From positions 1 to 64,000 of the forward strand of contig VHDE01000002.1 in the NCBI GenBank assembly GCA_016871515.1: a stretch of 64,000 nt of DNA, given 5' to 3'. Position 1 is the first letter of the stretch; every line of letters starts with the position of its first letter. This DNA comes from Verrucomicrobiota bacterium (GTDB lineage Bacteria; Verrucomicrobiota; Verrucomicrobiia; Limisphaerales; SIBE01). A program made the translations under genes and the position numbers. The notes beneath the pieces are model-generated. The model did not search any database and was not told the DNA's origin. It saw only the letters and a program-made list of their open reading frames with translations. This document shows, piece by piece, positions 9,546 through 18,177 of this stretch.

Positions 9546-9571
9546 CCGGGCGGCTGACAATTCTTAAAGCG

Positions 9572-10468
9572 CTATTGCAGAGGTTCCCATTTCTTGTGCT
9601 TGTATCGTTGGTAAACCCAGCCGAAATCAGGGTTTCGTATATTGCCGCCGGCCCAATAGAAGCTCTCGCGGCCGTTCGAAGAATCGCGTGCGGCCTTGAT
9701 CACGCCCGCATCTCTCCAAGTGTGACTTTCCGCATGGCCATCGGCAAACGATATAGTGCTGACGTTGCCATGAAAAATGGCAAACGGATCAACCCAACCC
9801 GGCGAGGGCTTAACGTCGATGACCCACGTTCCCTTGTTATTCCCGCGCGGGTCTGCCTCTTCTAGGAAGACCATCGCTTCGGCAGGATTTAGCACGGTGG
9901 TCAGCTTTTGATAAAAAGGTTGAGGACCGCTCTCGGCCGATGAACCCTGCCAGCCGCCGCCATTCATGCCATTGGCTTTCGAGTAACTGTCGTACGCATA
10001 CCCGCGTCCGGGATTGAGCCGCTTGGTTCGCAGATCTCCCGGACAATGATAAGACCCCGCACTGTTGACGAACGGATAGAGGGCGCCTTTCCGAATACCG
10101 TTCTCGACGTATCTCTGCGCGGTAGTCTTTGACATCGTGGTTGACAGGTCCTGGTATTGCCCATTGTCGTTGTGTGGGCCGGGCCAGAAACCGCCCGCAG
10201 GGTTGCCGATCTGCCCGGGGTTTCCGTCAGTATAGAGCATCTTGTCGGCGTTATCCTCGGAATAAAGAATGAAACCTAGGAGGAGTTGTTTCTGGTTATT
10301 GAGGCAAGCGGCATTGGTCGCTTTTAGTTTCGCCCGCGTCAAAGCGGGCAGCAACATGCCGGCCAGAATCGCGATGATCGCAATCACTACGAGCAATTCA
10401 ATGAGCGTAAACCCGCGGTCGTGGTTCGCTCGGCGCCGAGCAGCCAAATGAGTGTGAAAGGTTTTCAT
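9572..10468 (-). CDS. Prepilin-type N-terminal methylation domain protein (H-X9-DG family)
   Basis: The protein of about 298 residues begins [13 protein letters not shown] and then has [19 protein letters not shown]. This is a canonical prepilin peptidase site (G|F) with Glu5 and a hydrophobic helix ending [10 protein letters not shown]. The middle has [20 protein letters not shown] and a CPGD motif. Near the C-terminus is [19 protein letters not shown], the H-X9-DG motif that names the family. The ATG at 10468 is chosen because it puts a short basic leader before the cleavage site; an upstream ATG at 10510 is possible. Such proteins are thought to be exported pseudopilin-like proteins of unknown function. 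Confidence 0.9.
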   Translation of the reverse strand: MKTFHTHLAARRRANHDRGFTLIELLVVIAIIAILAGMLLPALTRAKLKATNAACLNNQKQLLLGFILYSEDNADKMLYTDGNPGQIGNPAGGFWPGPHNDNGQYQDLSTTMSKTTAQRYVENGIRKGALYPFVNSAGSYHCPGDLRTKRLNPGRGYAYDSYSKANGMNGGGWQGSSAESGPQPFYQKLTTVLNPAEAMVFLEEADPRGNNKGTWVIDVKPSPGWVDPFAIFHGNVSTISFADGHAESHTWRDAGVIKAARDSSNGRESFYWAGGNIRNPDFGWVYQRYKHKKWEPLQ

Positions 10469-10523
10469 GATCCCGTAAACTTTCATTGATGGTTGGATTG
10501 ACCACGTCATCCTTACGGCATTC

Positions 10524-11636
10524 GTGGCTCCCTGTGAAGAACAAAATGTCGGTAACGTCGGTTGCGTCGCGACGGCTGAGATTCTGCGCTCCGTGGCAAT
10601 AGGGCAAGATCACAAACAGGCACTAAGTGGTTTAGGGTTCGAATTGGTTGCGCTATTGACCTCGGCGTTCGCATCGAGTGCTGAATTAATTTCGGCGCCG
10701 GCTGCAACAAATCGCTTGTCGGCGCCTTTAGGTCTCGAAGCTTCGCTTCCGATTCCGGAAGATAATCCGTTGACACCCGAAAGAATCGCCCTGGGTAAAA
10801 AGCTTTTTTACGATCCGATACTTTCCCAAAGCGGAACGATTTCATGTTCGTCGTGCCACCTTCCGGAACGCGGTTTCGCTAGCGACGCTGCTTTGTCGGC
10901 TGGCATTGAAGGAAAAAAAGGACGCCGAAATGCGCCGAGCCTCTTTAATCGCCTGTACGCCGCCTCTTTGTTTTGGGACGGACGCGTTTCGAGTCTGGAA
11001 GCTCAGGCGCTCGAGCCCATTCAGAATCCGGTGGAGATGGGAAGCAGTCTCGAAGCTGTTCTAGAACGGCTTCGGGCCAACGCGGATTACCGGCAAGCCT
11101 TCAAGCTGGCTTTCTCCGATGGTATCAGCACCCAAAACCTTGCCCGCGCCATCGCGTCTTTCGAACGGACTTTGCTCAGCGGCAATAGTCCTGTGGACCG
11201 GTTTCGCAATAGCCAATTCTCCGCCCTTTCCGATTCTGCGCGCCAAGGGCTTTGGATTTTCGAAAGCAAAGGACTTTGCTCGAAATGCCATTCCGGACGA
11301 AATTTTACGGACGAGAAATTCCGCAACACCGGCGTGAGCTGGGGCAAAGCGCCGAATGATTCGGGACGTTTCGAGGTCACCGGTCACGAAGCTGATCGTG
11401 GACGCTTCAAGACGCCAACCTTGCGCGACGTCTCGAAAACTGCGCCTTACATGCATGACGGCAGCTTGGTGAGTTTGCGCGAGGTCGTCGAATTTTACAA
11501 TCGAGGTGGTGTGCCGAATCCAAATCTTGATCCAAGCATGAAGCCTCTCAATCTTTCGGATTCGGAGATTCAAAACCTGGTTGATTTCCTCGAGGCGTTA
11601 AGCGGTGGCAAAGTTCCTTCGACGCAGTTGAAATGA
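10524..11636 (+). CDS. Di-haem cytochrome c peroxidase (MauG/CcpA family)
   Basis: The 370-residue frame has two c-type haem sites: [14 protein letters not shown] (about residue 110) and [13 protein letters not shown] (about residue 254). Between them is [20 protein letters not shown] and after them the distal-haem Met region [20 protein letters not shown]. This is the layout of bacterial di-haem peroxidases that reduce H2O2 in the periplasm, or of MauG-like enzymes. The first roughly 40 residues do not look like a leader, while [14 protein letters not shown] just after them does. The true start may be a non-ATG codon near 10593-10641. No pathway partner is adjacent. An Arg-rich extension between the haem sites matches the family. 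Confidence 0.88.
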   Translation: MAPCEEQNVGNVGCVATAEILRSVAIGQDHKQALSGLGFELVALLTSAFASSAELISAPAATNRLSAPLGLEASLPIPEDNPLTPERIALGKKLFYDPILSQSGTISCSSCHLPERGFASDAALSAGIEGKKGRRNAPSLFNRLYAASLFWDGRVSSLEAQALEPIQNPVEMGSSLEAVLERLRANADYRQAFKLAFSDGISTQNLARAIASFERTLLSGNSPVDRFRNSQFSALSDSARQGLWIFESKGLCSKCHSGRNFTDEKFRNTGVSWGKAPNDSGRFEVTGHEADRGRFKTPTLRDVSKTAPYMHDGSLVSLREVVEFYNRGGVPNPNLDPSMKPLNLSDSEIQNLVDFLEALSGGKVPSTQLK

Positions 11637-12310
11637 TTGATGTGTCCGCGGGGTCTTGCGGTCGGAACGCGGCCTTGCCGGATTGCCTGTGATTACGGAA
11701 CGATTGGCAGGTTCGGACGTTTCTGCAAGCGTGAACGCTGGGCACCGGGCAGCATGCGTTCGGCAAGCGAGCGCTATAAGCTATTGAAACGTCACCTTCA
11801 GGGACCGCGTGATTACGGCCCGGGACACCCGGCTGTCATCGGCCAGTAAAATATTCACTTCACTACTTTTCGGTCTGCGTCGCGCTCTGTTGCATCGCGA
11901 CTAGTTGTTCCTGCCGCACGAATCAACAGCCCGAACGCGGAGTTCACACTTGGTGATTTGAAACACGCGTGTGACTTCGGAAGGTAGCGCCTAGCCGAGC
12001 GAAATCAAGGAAAACGGCCAGGTCCCTTGGCAGCTGCCATGGTGCCGCTAGGGGCGTTGGAACCAATCGATGACGAATGACTGCTGGCCAATGACGAAAG
12101 AATGACAAAGCTCCAATGCTTAATGAATTTCGGGCATCGCACGCGATGGTCGATGGTCAGCTCATTCGAACTTCGTCATTAGTCATTCCTTGGTCATTCA
12201 GATTTCGTCATTCGTCATTGGTCTGCTTCACGGGTCACGTTCTAGCTGAAAACGCTCGGCCTCGAGGCAGCGGGTTGAAACTCCTCTGGCGCTTGCTTAT
12301 GCTGCCCCAT
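11637..12310. other. Intergenic region with short repeats, no supported gene
   Basis: A 70-codon frame (11637-11849) has no recognisable features and I do not call it. From 12070 to 12230 there are repeated words of the form AATGACGAATGAC on one side and TCATTCGTCATTGGTC on the other, which can pair over about 100 bp. A longer reading of the next gene from 12116 would pass through these repeats and is not accepted. Confidence 0.5.
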
Positions 12311-13042
12311 ATGGGACGTCAATGGCTTCATGCAAAACGGGCTGTCGCTTCGCTCAAAAAAGCGCAGGCCACCGGCAAGATCGTGCGCGAGATGATGGTC
12401 GCGGCCAAGTTGGGCGGAGCGGACCCAGAAAGCAATGCGCGGCTGGCGGCAGCGATCGAGAAGGCCCGCAAGGAAAGTGTCTCTCGCGATGTGATCGAGC
12501 GCGCCATCAAAAAGGGCTCAGGCACCGGTGATGAAAAAGTGGTGATGGAACACATCGTTTTCGAGGGTTACGCGCCGCACAAAGTTCCGGTCATCGTCGA
12601 AGTCTTTACGGACAATACAAATCGAACGGCATCCGAAATACGGGTCCTATTTCGAAGCGGCCAATTGGGTGGCGGCGGGAGCAACAAATTCCTTTTTGAC
12701 CACGTCGGTCTCGTTGAAGCACATCATCCAGATGCCGGCATCGATCGTGAAACGGCCGCGATTGAAGCTGGCGCCAATGAGGTCGAACCGTTGACATCGC
12801 CGCAAAACGACGACATTCCCGAGACCGCGGCGGGCGCTCGATTCATTACGGACCGTCCGGCGGTTCACACGGTTTCGAGATGGCTCGCTCAAAATGGTTG
12901 GACGGTTGTCACGAGCGAATTCGGTTATCTCCCGAAACATTATCCTTCGCTCCATGACGCGCAACGTGTGGAAGTCGGCGAATTCCTGCAAGCGCTCGAA
13001 GATCACGACGACGTTCAGCGGGTGTGGGCGGCGGTGAAGTGA
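12311..13042 (+). CDS. YebC/PmpR-family transcriptional regulator
   Basis: The 243-residue protein begins MGRQWLHAKRAVASLKKAQA and continues with EMMVAAKLGGADPESNARLA, AIEKARKESVSRDVIERAI and KKGSGTGDEKVVMEHIVFEG. These are the hallmarks of the YebC/PmpR (TACO1-like) family. The C-terminal part, GGGGSNKFLFDHVG with alternating helices and strands, completes the three-domain fold. Members bind DNA or help ribosomes translate proline stretches. I chose the ATG at 12311 because family members start with MGR- or MAGH-like sequences directly before the basic helix; the in-frame extension to 12116 lies in repeat DNA. It has no operon partner. Confidence 0.92.
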   Translation: MGRQWLHAKRAVASLKKAQATGKIVREMMVAAKLGGADPESNARLAAAIEKARKESVSRDVIERAIKKGSGTGDEKVVMEHIVFEGYAPHKVPVIVEVFTDNTNRTASEIRVLFRSGQLGGGGSNKFLFDHVGLVEAHHPDAGIDRETAAIEAGANEVEPLTSPQNDDIPETAAGARFITDRPAVHTVSRWLAQNGWTVVTSEFGYLPKHYPSLHDAQRVEVGEFLQALEDHDDVQRVWAAVK

Positions 13043-13104
13043 CCGAGAGCAGCTTGCCAAGTGCGCAGTCAGATTGTCTCCGAAATAGATTTCCGGAAAA
13101 GTGC

Positions 13105-13289
13105 GGCAAACCTGCGGGTTTGCCGGAAACGCGGCAACGTCTTCCTCCCGTCGCAGAGGGTTGTGACAGCAGTTGCAGTTCTCTTTTTGGCAGTTCTTGG
13201 CAGGGCGCGTCACTCCGTGCGCGCCGTTTCCGCAAAGGGCCTTGGTTTTCCGGCCCTGTTTCGGCGCGCACGGAGTGACGCGCCCTGCC
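13105..13289. repeat. Hairpin and long inverted repeat downstream of yebC-like gene
   Basis: GGCAAACC (13105-13112) pairs with GGTTTGCC (13117-13124). A longer element follows: a 28-bp arm at 13199-13226 beginning GGCAGGGCGCGTCACTCCGT is perfectly inverted at 13262-13289, with a 35-bp centre. The position between two same-strand genes would allow a terminator role, but there is no T-run. No gene is supported between 13043 and 13347. Confidence 0.8.
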
Positions 13290-13386
13290 GTTGGTCCCAA
13301 AATGAGAACCGCTAGTCGTGTGATGATCATTGTCGTTTTGAGGAAATATGCTAGAACACAGACACAACCCAAACTCTCTTGCTCCT

Positions 13387-14835
13387 ATGGCAAATCTTGA
13401 AGCAACCGAATTACATCTCGGAAGGCTGGCCGGATCGAGTGTCAATGTCGCAGGCGTCGGCAAATTGGAATTGACCCGCTTGATCAACCAAAACAGTGAG
13501 ACATCGGTCTATGCGACGTCTCATCCTGGGATGGTCGTAAAGACGTTCGATGTGGATTGCGGCAAAGTGGGCGAAGTCAGTTACGGGCCTTATCTAAGCT
13601 TCCGTGTGGAAGTCGAGAACTTCGATGATATCCAAGGGATCGAAGAACTACGCGCACGCGTCCCGGCTTACTACGGATCGAACATGGACGTCGAACGGAA
13701 GTTTGCTTTTATTGCGATGGAATATTTGCAGGGCGAAAACTTGCTCGCTTGGTGCCAATCCGCGGCGGCCGCAGGCTATCCCGAAGAATGGGCCGCTCAA
13801 TTCAGGGCGGCGCTCTATGACACCCTCGCGATCGTTCGGTTATTCCATCGCCACGGCATTATTCTCATCGACTTTAAGCCTGACAATGTGATCCGAATGT
13901 TCGACGGGGTTGTTAAGTTTGTGGACCTCGGCGCGTTCTTTACACCGCGCCATGGCCGCGACACCGAGAATTACGTCTATTCAGCGACACCGGACTACGC
14001 GGAATTGGTCATCGACACGTCTAATGTCCAGACGGGCTTGCCTCTGACGCAAGGATCGGACATTTTCTCCGCGGGCGTGGCCTTGTTCGAGTTAGCCACG
14101 GAAAACTCGCGGCTGGCGATTGCCGACGAAACTGCGGACAGCATGCTGGCCCAACCGTCAGTTTATCGCTTTCGAGATTCACAAATTCGCGATGTCTGGA
14201 AGGCTTGCCCGCATTTGCAGGACCTTCTGCCACTAGTCGAAACGCAACTCCAGGAACGTCGGATTCTATTTTCAGAGTTTTGGCACGTCTTAAAAGGTTA
14301 CCTGGCTGCTCAGGTTGCAGAATGGGAATCCTTGTCTGAAGCAGAACATGAAGAGATGATCCTCAACACCGGGACCGCGTTCATCTCGGACCAACTTCCG
14401 CCGCAGTTGCAATGGCTGGCTCACCCGATCGCTCGTGCGACGACGTTGCGAAGTTTCCGCCTGAAAAGCGTCGCGGAACTTATGGACCTGCTCACCGAGC
14501 TGGCTTCCGACGCTGTCTGCGAAGATGTCATTCAGCATAATTTGCTCCTCCAGCTCGCGCGCGACCTTGATCCGCCCGTTCAGTTTCGCGAGTCACTCAA
14601 CGTTTGGGAGGTGAGACTGAATCCGCAGACGGAACACTGGGCCATTTGCACACCGCTGGCCGCTGCGGAATTGCGACCGGTTGCCAGCTTCACATTTCTC
14701 AAACAAACACATCGCGACGATGAAGGACATCGATACTTCCAAATTGTGGGTGACCAGGAAGCAGATGATTTGGACGGCGAGAAGCTGACCTTGGCCCGGC
14801 TTGCTTACGACCACACGGCGTGGGTCGGGGCGTAA
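13387..14835 (+). CDS. Protein kinase-like protein
   Basis: The protein of about 482 residues starts MANLEATELHLGRLAG. It shows a divergent eukaryotic-type kinase fold: SVYATSHPGMVVKTFD (candidate ATP-binding Lys), IAMEYLQGENLLAW (hinge), LFHRHGIILIDFKPDNVIR (catalytic loop with Asp, Lys and Asn but no HRD), and VKFVDLGAFF in place of DFG. PDYAELVID and GSDIFSAGVALFELAT resemble the APE and DxWxxG segments. The last roughly 180 residues match nothing I recognise. Substrate and trigger are unknown. The upstream ATG at 13348 (MLEHRHN) is less likely because ATG 13387 sits before the first conserved strand. Activity is plausible because the key Asp and Asn remain. Confidence 0.75.
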   Translation: MANLEATELHLGRLAGSSVNVAGVGKLELTRLINQNSETSVYATSHPGMVVKTFDVDCGKVGEVSYGPYLSFRVEVENFDDIQGIEELRARVPAYYGSNMDVERKFAFIAMEYLQGENLLAWCQSAAAAGYPEEWAAQFRAALYDTLAIVRLFHRHGIILIDFKPDNVIRMFDGVVKFVDLGAFFTPRHGRDTENYVYSATPDYAELVIDTSNVQTGLPLTQGSDIFSAGVALFELATENSRLAIADETADSMLAQPSVYRFRDSQIRDVWKACPHLQDLLPLVETQLQERRILFSEFWHVLKGYLAAQVAEWESLSEAEHEEMILNTGTAFISDQLPPQLQWLAHPIARATTLRSFRLKSVAELMDLLTELASDAVCEDVIQHNLLLQLARDLDPPVQFRESLNVWEVRLNPQTEHWAICTPLAAAELRPVASFTFLKQTHRDDEGHRYFQIVGDQEADDLDGEKLTLARLAYDHTAWVGA

Positions 14836-14926
14836 GCCGATACGCTCCTGAAGCCGGGCAAGTCCTTCCACACGCTCGGTCCTGTCACGTCACATCGCTG
14901 TTCGCATGCCCGCCGTGGCCGGCGAT

Positions 14927-15310
14927 TCAGTGAAGCGAGCACATGGGCGTGAACCTTGGGTCGAACACCGTTCGTGCGTTGATATTGAGCAAAAAGCTCA
15001 TCAAACAAATCAGATAAAAATGATTCAGATAAAGAGCCTCATCGAGAAGGAAGACATAAGTGAAACCGACACAGAAGAGTGCCGCCGACGCACGATAAAA
15101 AAGCCCGAGAGCGATCATCAATGCGAGAATGCCTTGAGCAGCAAAATGCCAATACATGCCATTCCCACTCCATCGCGGCAGGAACGAGAAAAAGCCGAAA
15201 AGGAATTCTGGATCGACGAAATTGCGCTTGACCGCCCCCGACAGCAGATAACCCCACGACTCGACAGCCAGCAACACCTCAAAGCAAATTCGAAAAACTG
15301 CCAGGCCTTC
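14927..15310 (-). pseudogene. HTTM (vitamin-K-dependent gamma-carboxylase-like) domain fragment
   Basis: The minus strand reads LAVFRICFEVLLAVESWGYL, then PRWSGNGMYWHFAAQGILAL, FYRASAALFCVGFTYVFLLD and LYLNHFYLICLMSFLLNI. This is the N-terminal four-helix membrane part of the HTTM domain, with the conserved GNGMYxHF and LNHFYL words. The rest of the usual protein of around 450 residues is missing: the frame stops at 14927 against the end of the kinase gene. At the other end the reading frame runs directly into a dispersed repeat at 15291-15345, so the natural start is also gone. I regard it as a relic flanked by repeat insertion. Confidence 0.7.
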
Positions 15311-15480
15311 GGACGTTGCTGCGGACAAGAATGTCCGCGCTCCCTTCTGGTTGCGGCTGCGTCCGCGTTGCGCTGTATCGCCGACTTGCAGTCGGCAGCG
15401 CTCTCGCCTTATGCAGCGCGTTCGAGCTCTGCGCTAGCTCTGCCGAGTGAAACTCTGCGCGTTACGGCAATGGCTCGTCC
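15291..15480. repeat. Copy of the composite repeat also found at 7450-7560
   Basis: From CGAAAAACTGCCAGGCCTTC through TTGCTGCGGACAAGAATGTC to CGACTTGCAGTCGGCAGCG, this stretch closely follows 7450-7560. Only the right arm of the inverted repeat is present here. An ACTCTGCGCGTTACGG unit near 15460 resembles the CAGAGTTTCACTCTGC family. No gene is supported between 15345 and 15629. Confidence 0.75.
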
Positions 15481-15629
15481 TGGGCGGTGGCGATGTCAAG
15501 ACGGCCCATTCTTCCCTCCCTGCAGCGACAGCACCCCAGAAAGCAAAGCATGAAACGTGGTTCGATTGGCGAGACTCGTCCCTGCCGCTTCAGCGCTTGG
15601 CGCAGGGCTCATTTTTCAGCCAGCGCCGC

Positions 15630-16049
15630 TCAAATCCGCTTCTCGTCCGCATCGATATAATCGACGAAAGTCTGGATATCGTCGCGATGCGTCAGCCCGG
15701 ATTGTTCTTTGCGCATGTTGAGGCGCGCCTGCATCTCCGGTTCGCGGCCGCGATTGAGGATATGATCTCTGAAGGCGGCCTGCTCGGCCTCAGGCTTTTT
15801 TACATTCCGCCCGATCCAATCAGCGACCTCGCCGTCGGTAATGCTGTTCTTCACGACCTCAATAAATTGTTCAGCCGTGACGCCGGCCGTCTTGAGCCAC
15901 GCGCCGTCGAAGCCTTTGCCAAAATTCTCCTGGTAATCGGGGTGAAGTTTTCCGGCCAAGTGCAGACGTATTTTGTCAACGAACCGAGGCAAGTACGTCC
16001 AACCGGCCATTTCTTCGCGAGGACTTCGTGGGTAGATGATCTTTTCCAT
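15630..16049 (-). CDS. DUF5069 domain-containing protein
   Basis: This is a 139-residue soluble protein: IIYPRSPREEMAGWTYLPRF, DKIRLHLAGKLHPDYQENFG, then GVTAEQFIEVVKNSITDGEV and a charged C-terminus. The PRSPRxxxGGxxxLPRxxDK pattern at the start is the mark of DUF5069, a family of unknown function common in Verrucomicrobiota. There is no signal peptide or membrane segment. It lies just downstream of the TIM-barrel/DUF1080 gene with a 19-bp gap on the same strand, so the two may be co-transcribed. The start at 16049 gives the expected N-terminus. Confidence 0.85.
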   Translation of the reverse strand: MEKIIYPRSPREEMAGWTYLPRFVDKIRLHLAGKLHPDYQENFGKGFDGAWLKTAGVTAEQFIEVVKNSITDGEVADWIGRNVKKPEAEQAAFRDHILNRGREPEMQARLNMRKEQSGLTHRDDIQTFVDYIDADEKRI

Positions 16050-16068
16050 ATCGACGCATGGCTCCGAG

Positions 16069-17505
16069 CTATATCTCTTCTAACCGAATGTTGCGAAATT
16101 TCACTTCCGAACGATTGTCGTGATTCTGCAACCCGATGTAACCTCGAAGCGAACGATCCAATTCGGCATCGATGATTCGTTCCCCATTCATCTCAACGGT
16201 GACCTTCTGCCCCTTCGCAAGAATGGTGGCGTAATTCCATTGGTCGGCTGGACGGATTGCGTTCTTCGTCGGAGCGACCACGCTATAGAGGGAACCCGCG
16301 CCGCCCTTGGACGGTGGTCTCCCCGCCGAATCGTGAATTTGCATTTCATAACCGGTGAAGGCGGGATTTTTCTCATGCGCGGACCTGAAGAACACGCCAC
16401 TGTTGCCGCCCTTGTTAATGGTGAACTGAAACTCGAGCCGGAAATCGCCATATTGTTTCTCCGTGCTCAGCCATGAACCAGTTTTCTCCGGATTGGTCGA
16501 CCAATTCTGGCCGTTGCGCCCGATAAGAGTACCATCCTTAACTTCCCACTCGCCCCTTTCGATCTTTGTCCAGCCCGAAAGATCGCGGCCATTAAAGATG
16601 GGTTTCACACGCTTGTGCTCTCCGCGGATGCGTTTCAGGAGGTCGCGCGTCTTGCGAACTGCGTCGGCTTCGCCTTCTTGCGTGCGGGCGCCCGATTCGA
16701 CGCCAACATGACCGTGATAACCCCAGTCCCGGACAATGCGCATCATGCGAAAATAATCGGTCTCGACGACCAAACCTTCCGCAGTGAACTCAGCCGACTT
16801 CGCACTGACCGCCTTCGCGTACGGCATGAACATTTCGACAGCCTCGTACCGGTTGACGGAATCCGGAAAATTGCCGAAATCGGGCAGTGTTCCGAAATTC
16901 GGCTTATTCACGCCTTTCATGACCGAAACCAACCATTCCGGATCAGATGACAAGCCGCCATGGTTTTCGATGGCAATGTTCAGCTTCCGTTCGGCGGCGT
17001 AATCTGCCAAACGCGAACAGCTCTCGACGATGCGTTCCCGCAATTCTTCCGCGCTGCCGGGCCCGCGAGCATTGATTCGAACGGTGTGGCAGCCCAAATA
17101 TTTGGCGGCATCAATCCATGCGAAGGTCTTTTCAATCGCCAGGGCCCGAGCCCCTCTGTCCGCTGCGCCAAAGTCGCCCGTTGTATCGATCATGATCAAC
17201 CCCATTTTCACTCCCTCCGATGCAGCACGATCCTTGAGGTCTTTCAGATAAGCCATGTCCTTGGCTTTCTCCCGAAAGAACTGATCCACGAATTCGATGC
17301 AATCTATGCCAAATTCTTTCTTCGCGACGCGCGGAAAATCGAGGTTGGTCAGCTTGTTCGCACGAAGCGTTTTGACCAGGGACCATTCAGCCAATGAAAT
17401 CATAAAAGGTTCGTCATGGTGGTCCGCCCGCACAAGTTGGAAAGGAGCGAGAGAAACACCGAAGGCAGTTCCGGCGCTTAGTTTGAGGAAAATTCTTCGT
17501 TTCAT
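16069..17505 (-). CDS. Sugar-phosphate isomerase/epimerase-like TIM barrel fused to DUF1080 (3-keto-disaccharide hydrolase-like)
   Basis: The 478-residue protein starts MKRRIFLKLSAGTAFGVSLA, a leader with a twin basic start typical of exported proteins, ending near FQLVRADHH. Residues about 35-280 look like an AP-endonuclease-type TIM barrel with GLIMIDTTGDFG, TVRINARGPGS, LNIAIENHGG and YHGHVGVESG. Residues about 295-478 are a DUF1080 domain: FNGRDLSGWT, GKDG-like turns, NSGVFFRSA, YEMQIHDSAG, and the ending RGYIGLQNHDNRSEVKFRNI. DUF1080 proteins are secreted sugar-binding or hydrolase-like jelly rolls. The fusion suggests periplasmic processing of an oxidised sugar. The ATG at 17505 is preferred over 17526 for the leader. 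Confidence 0.88.
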   Translation of the reverse strand: MKRRIFLKLSAGTAFGVSLAPFQLVRADHHDEPFMISLAEWSLVKTLRANKLTNLDFPRVAKKEFGIDCIEFVDQFFREKAKDMAYLKDLKDRAASEGVKMGLIMIDTTGDFGAADRGARALAIEKTFAWIDAAKYLGCHTVRINARGPGSAEELRERIVESCSRLADYAAERKLNIAIENHGGLSSDPEWLVSVMKGVNKPNFGTLPDFGNFPDSVNRYEAVEMFMPYAKAVSAKSAEFTAEGLVVETDYFRMMRIVRDWGYHGHVGVESGARTQEGEADAVRKTRDLLKRIRGEHKRVKPIFNGRDLSGWTKIERGEWEVKDGTLIGRNGQNWSTNPEKTGSWLSTEKQYGDFRLEFQFTINKGGNSGVFFRSAHEKNPAFTGYEMQIHDSAGRPPSKGGAGSLYSVVAPTKNAIRPADQWNYATILAKGQKVTVEMNGERIIDAELDRSLRGYIGLQNHDNRSEVKFRNIRLEEI

Positions 17506-17609
17506 AGGTTGCGCGCAGTTCAGCATATTTTCCGCAGTAACGCCTAGTACAAAAACACAATGTTCGAGAGTCTCGCGTTAAGAGCGCGTTTTAGCATTCC
17601 GTCAAATCG

Positions 17610-17707
17610 TAGCAGCCGAGGTAACGAGGCTCTGATTTGATTCGACAGTCAGACATAATCCCAGTCCCAGACAGAACCATTTCAGAGCCTCGTTACCTCG
17701 GCTGCTA
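17610..17707. repeat. Perfect long inverted repeat between gcvH and the DUF1080 gene
   Basis: A 26-bp arm at 17610-17635 containing GCAGCCGAGGTAACGAGGCT is exactly inverted at 17682-17707, with a 46-bp centre. It ends in TTTTTA on the plus strand. The genes on both sides are on the minus strand, so it may insulate transcription after gcvH, or it may simply be a dispersed element. Confidence 0.85.
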
Positions 17708-17745
17708 TTTTTAAAACAGGTTCTAATGCGCCACTCGCTGCCGAT

Positions 17746-18129
17746 CTATTGGTTTATCTGCTTGCCGTAATCAGCCGCGGTTAATAGTTGGCTCAATTCG
17801 CCGGCCTGGCTCGGCGTCAGCTTGTAAAACCAACCGGCTCCGTAAGGATCCGAGTTGATCAAGGCGGGATTGTCGACAATTGCTTGATTCACCTCAGTGA
17901 TGGTGCCGCTCAGCGGTGAATAGATGTCGCTGGCGGTCTTCACCGATTCTACAACAGCGCACGCTTCGCCTGACTTAAGCGCTCTTCCAACCGCGGGCAA
18001 TTCGACGAACACCAGATCGGTTAACTCGTGTTGTGCATGATCGGTGATGCCGACGGTAGCAACGTTGTCGGTCATTCGCACCCATTCGTGGCTCTTGGCG
18101 TATTTCAGCTCCGGAGGAACTTTGGTCAT
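17746..18129 (-). CDS. gcvH: Glycine cleavage system H protein
   Basis: At 127 residues it has the family's usual size. MTKVPPELKYAKSHEWVR is followed by VGITDHAQHELTDLVFVELP. The lipoylation site is Lys in ESVKTASDIYSPLSG (about residue 63), and the domain ends with DPYGAGWFYKLTP. The H protein shuttles the aminomethyl group of glycine between the P, T and L proteins through its lipoyl arm. It lies 48 bp downstream of gcvT on the same strand, the common gcvT-gcvH order. gcvP is not in this window. Confidence 0.96.
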   Translation of the reverse strand: MTKVPPELKYAKSHEWVRMTDNVATVGITDHAQHELTDLVFVELPAVGRALKSGEACAVVESVKTASDIYSPLSGTITEVNQAIVDNPALINSDPYGAGWFYKLTPSQAGELSQLLTAADYGKQINQ

Positions 18130-18177
18130 ATGATGATAATTCGGCTCGCTGTGATTTACTGAGCGAAGAGTCCGCCG

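Noticed and set aside
12070-12240. Possible CRISPR array from repeated TCATTCGTCATTGG words
   Set aside because: Copies are few, irregularly spaced, oppositely oriented and not separated by spacers of constant length; no cas genes are near.
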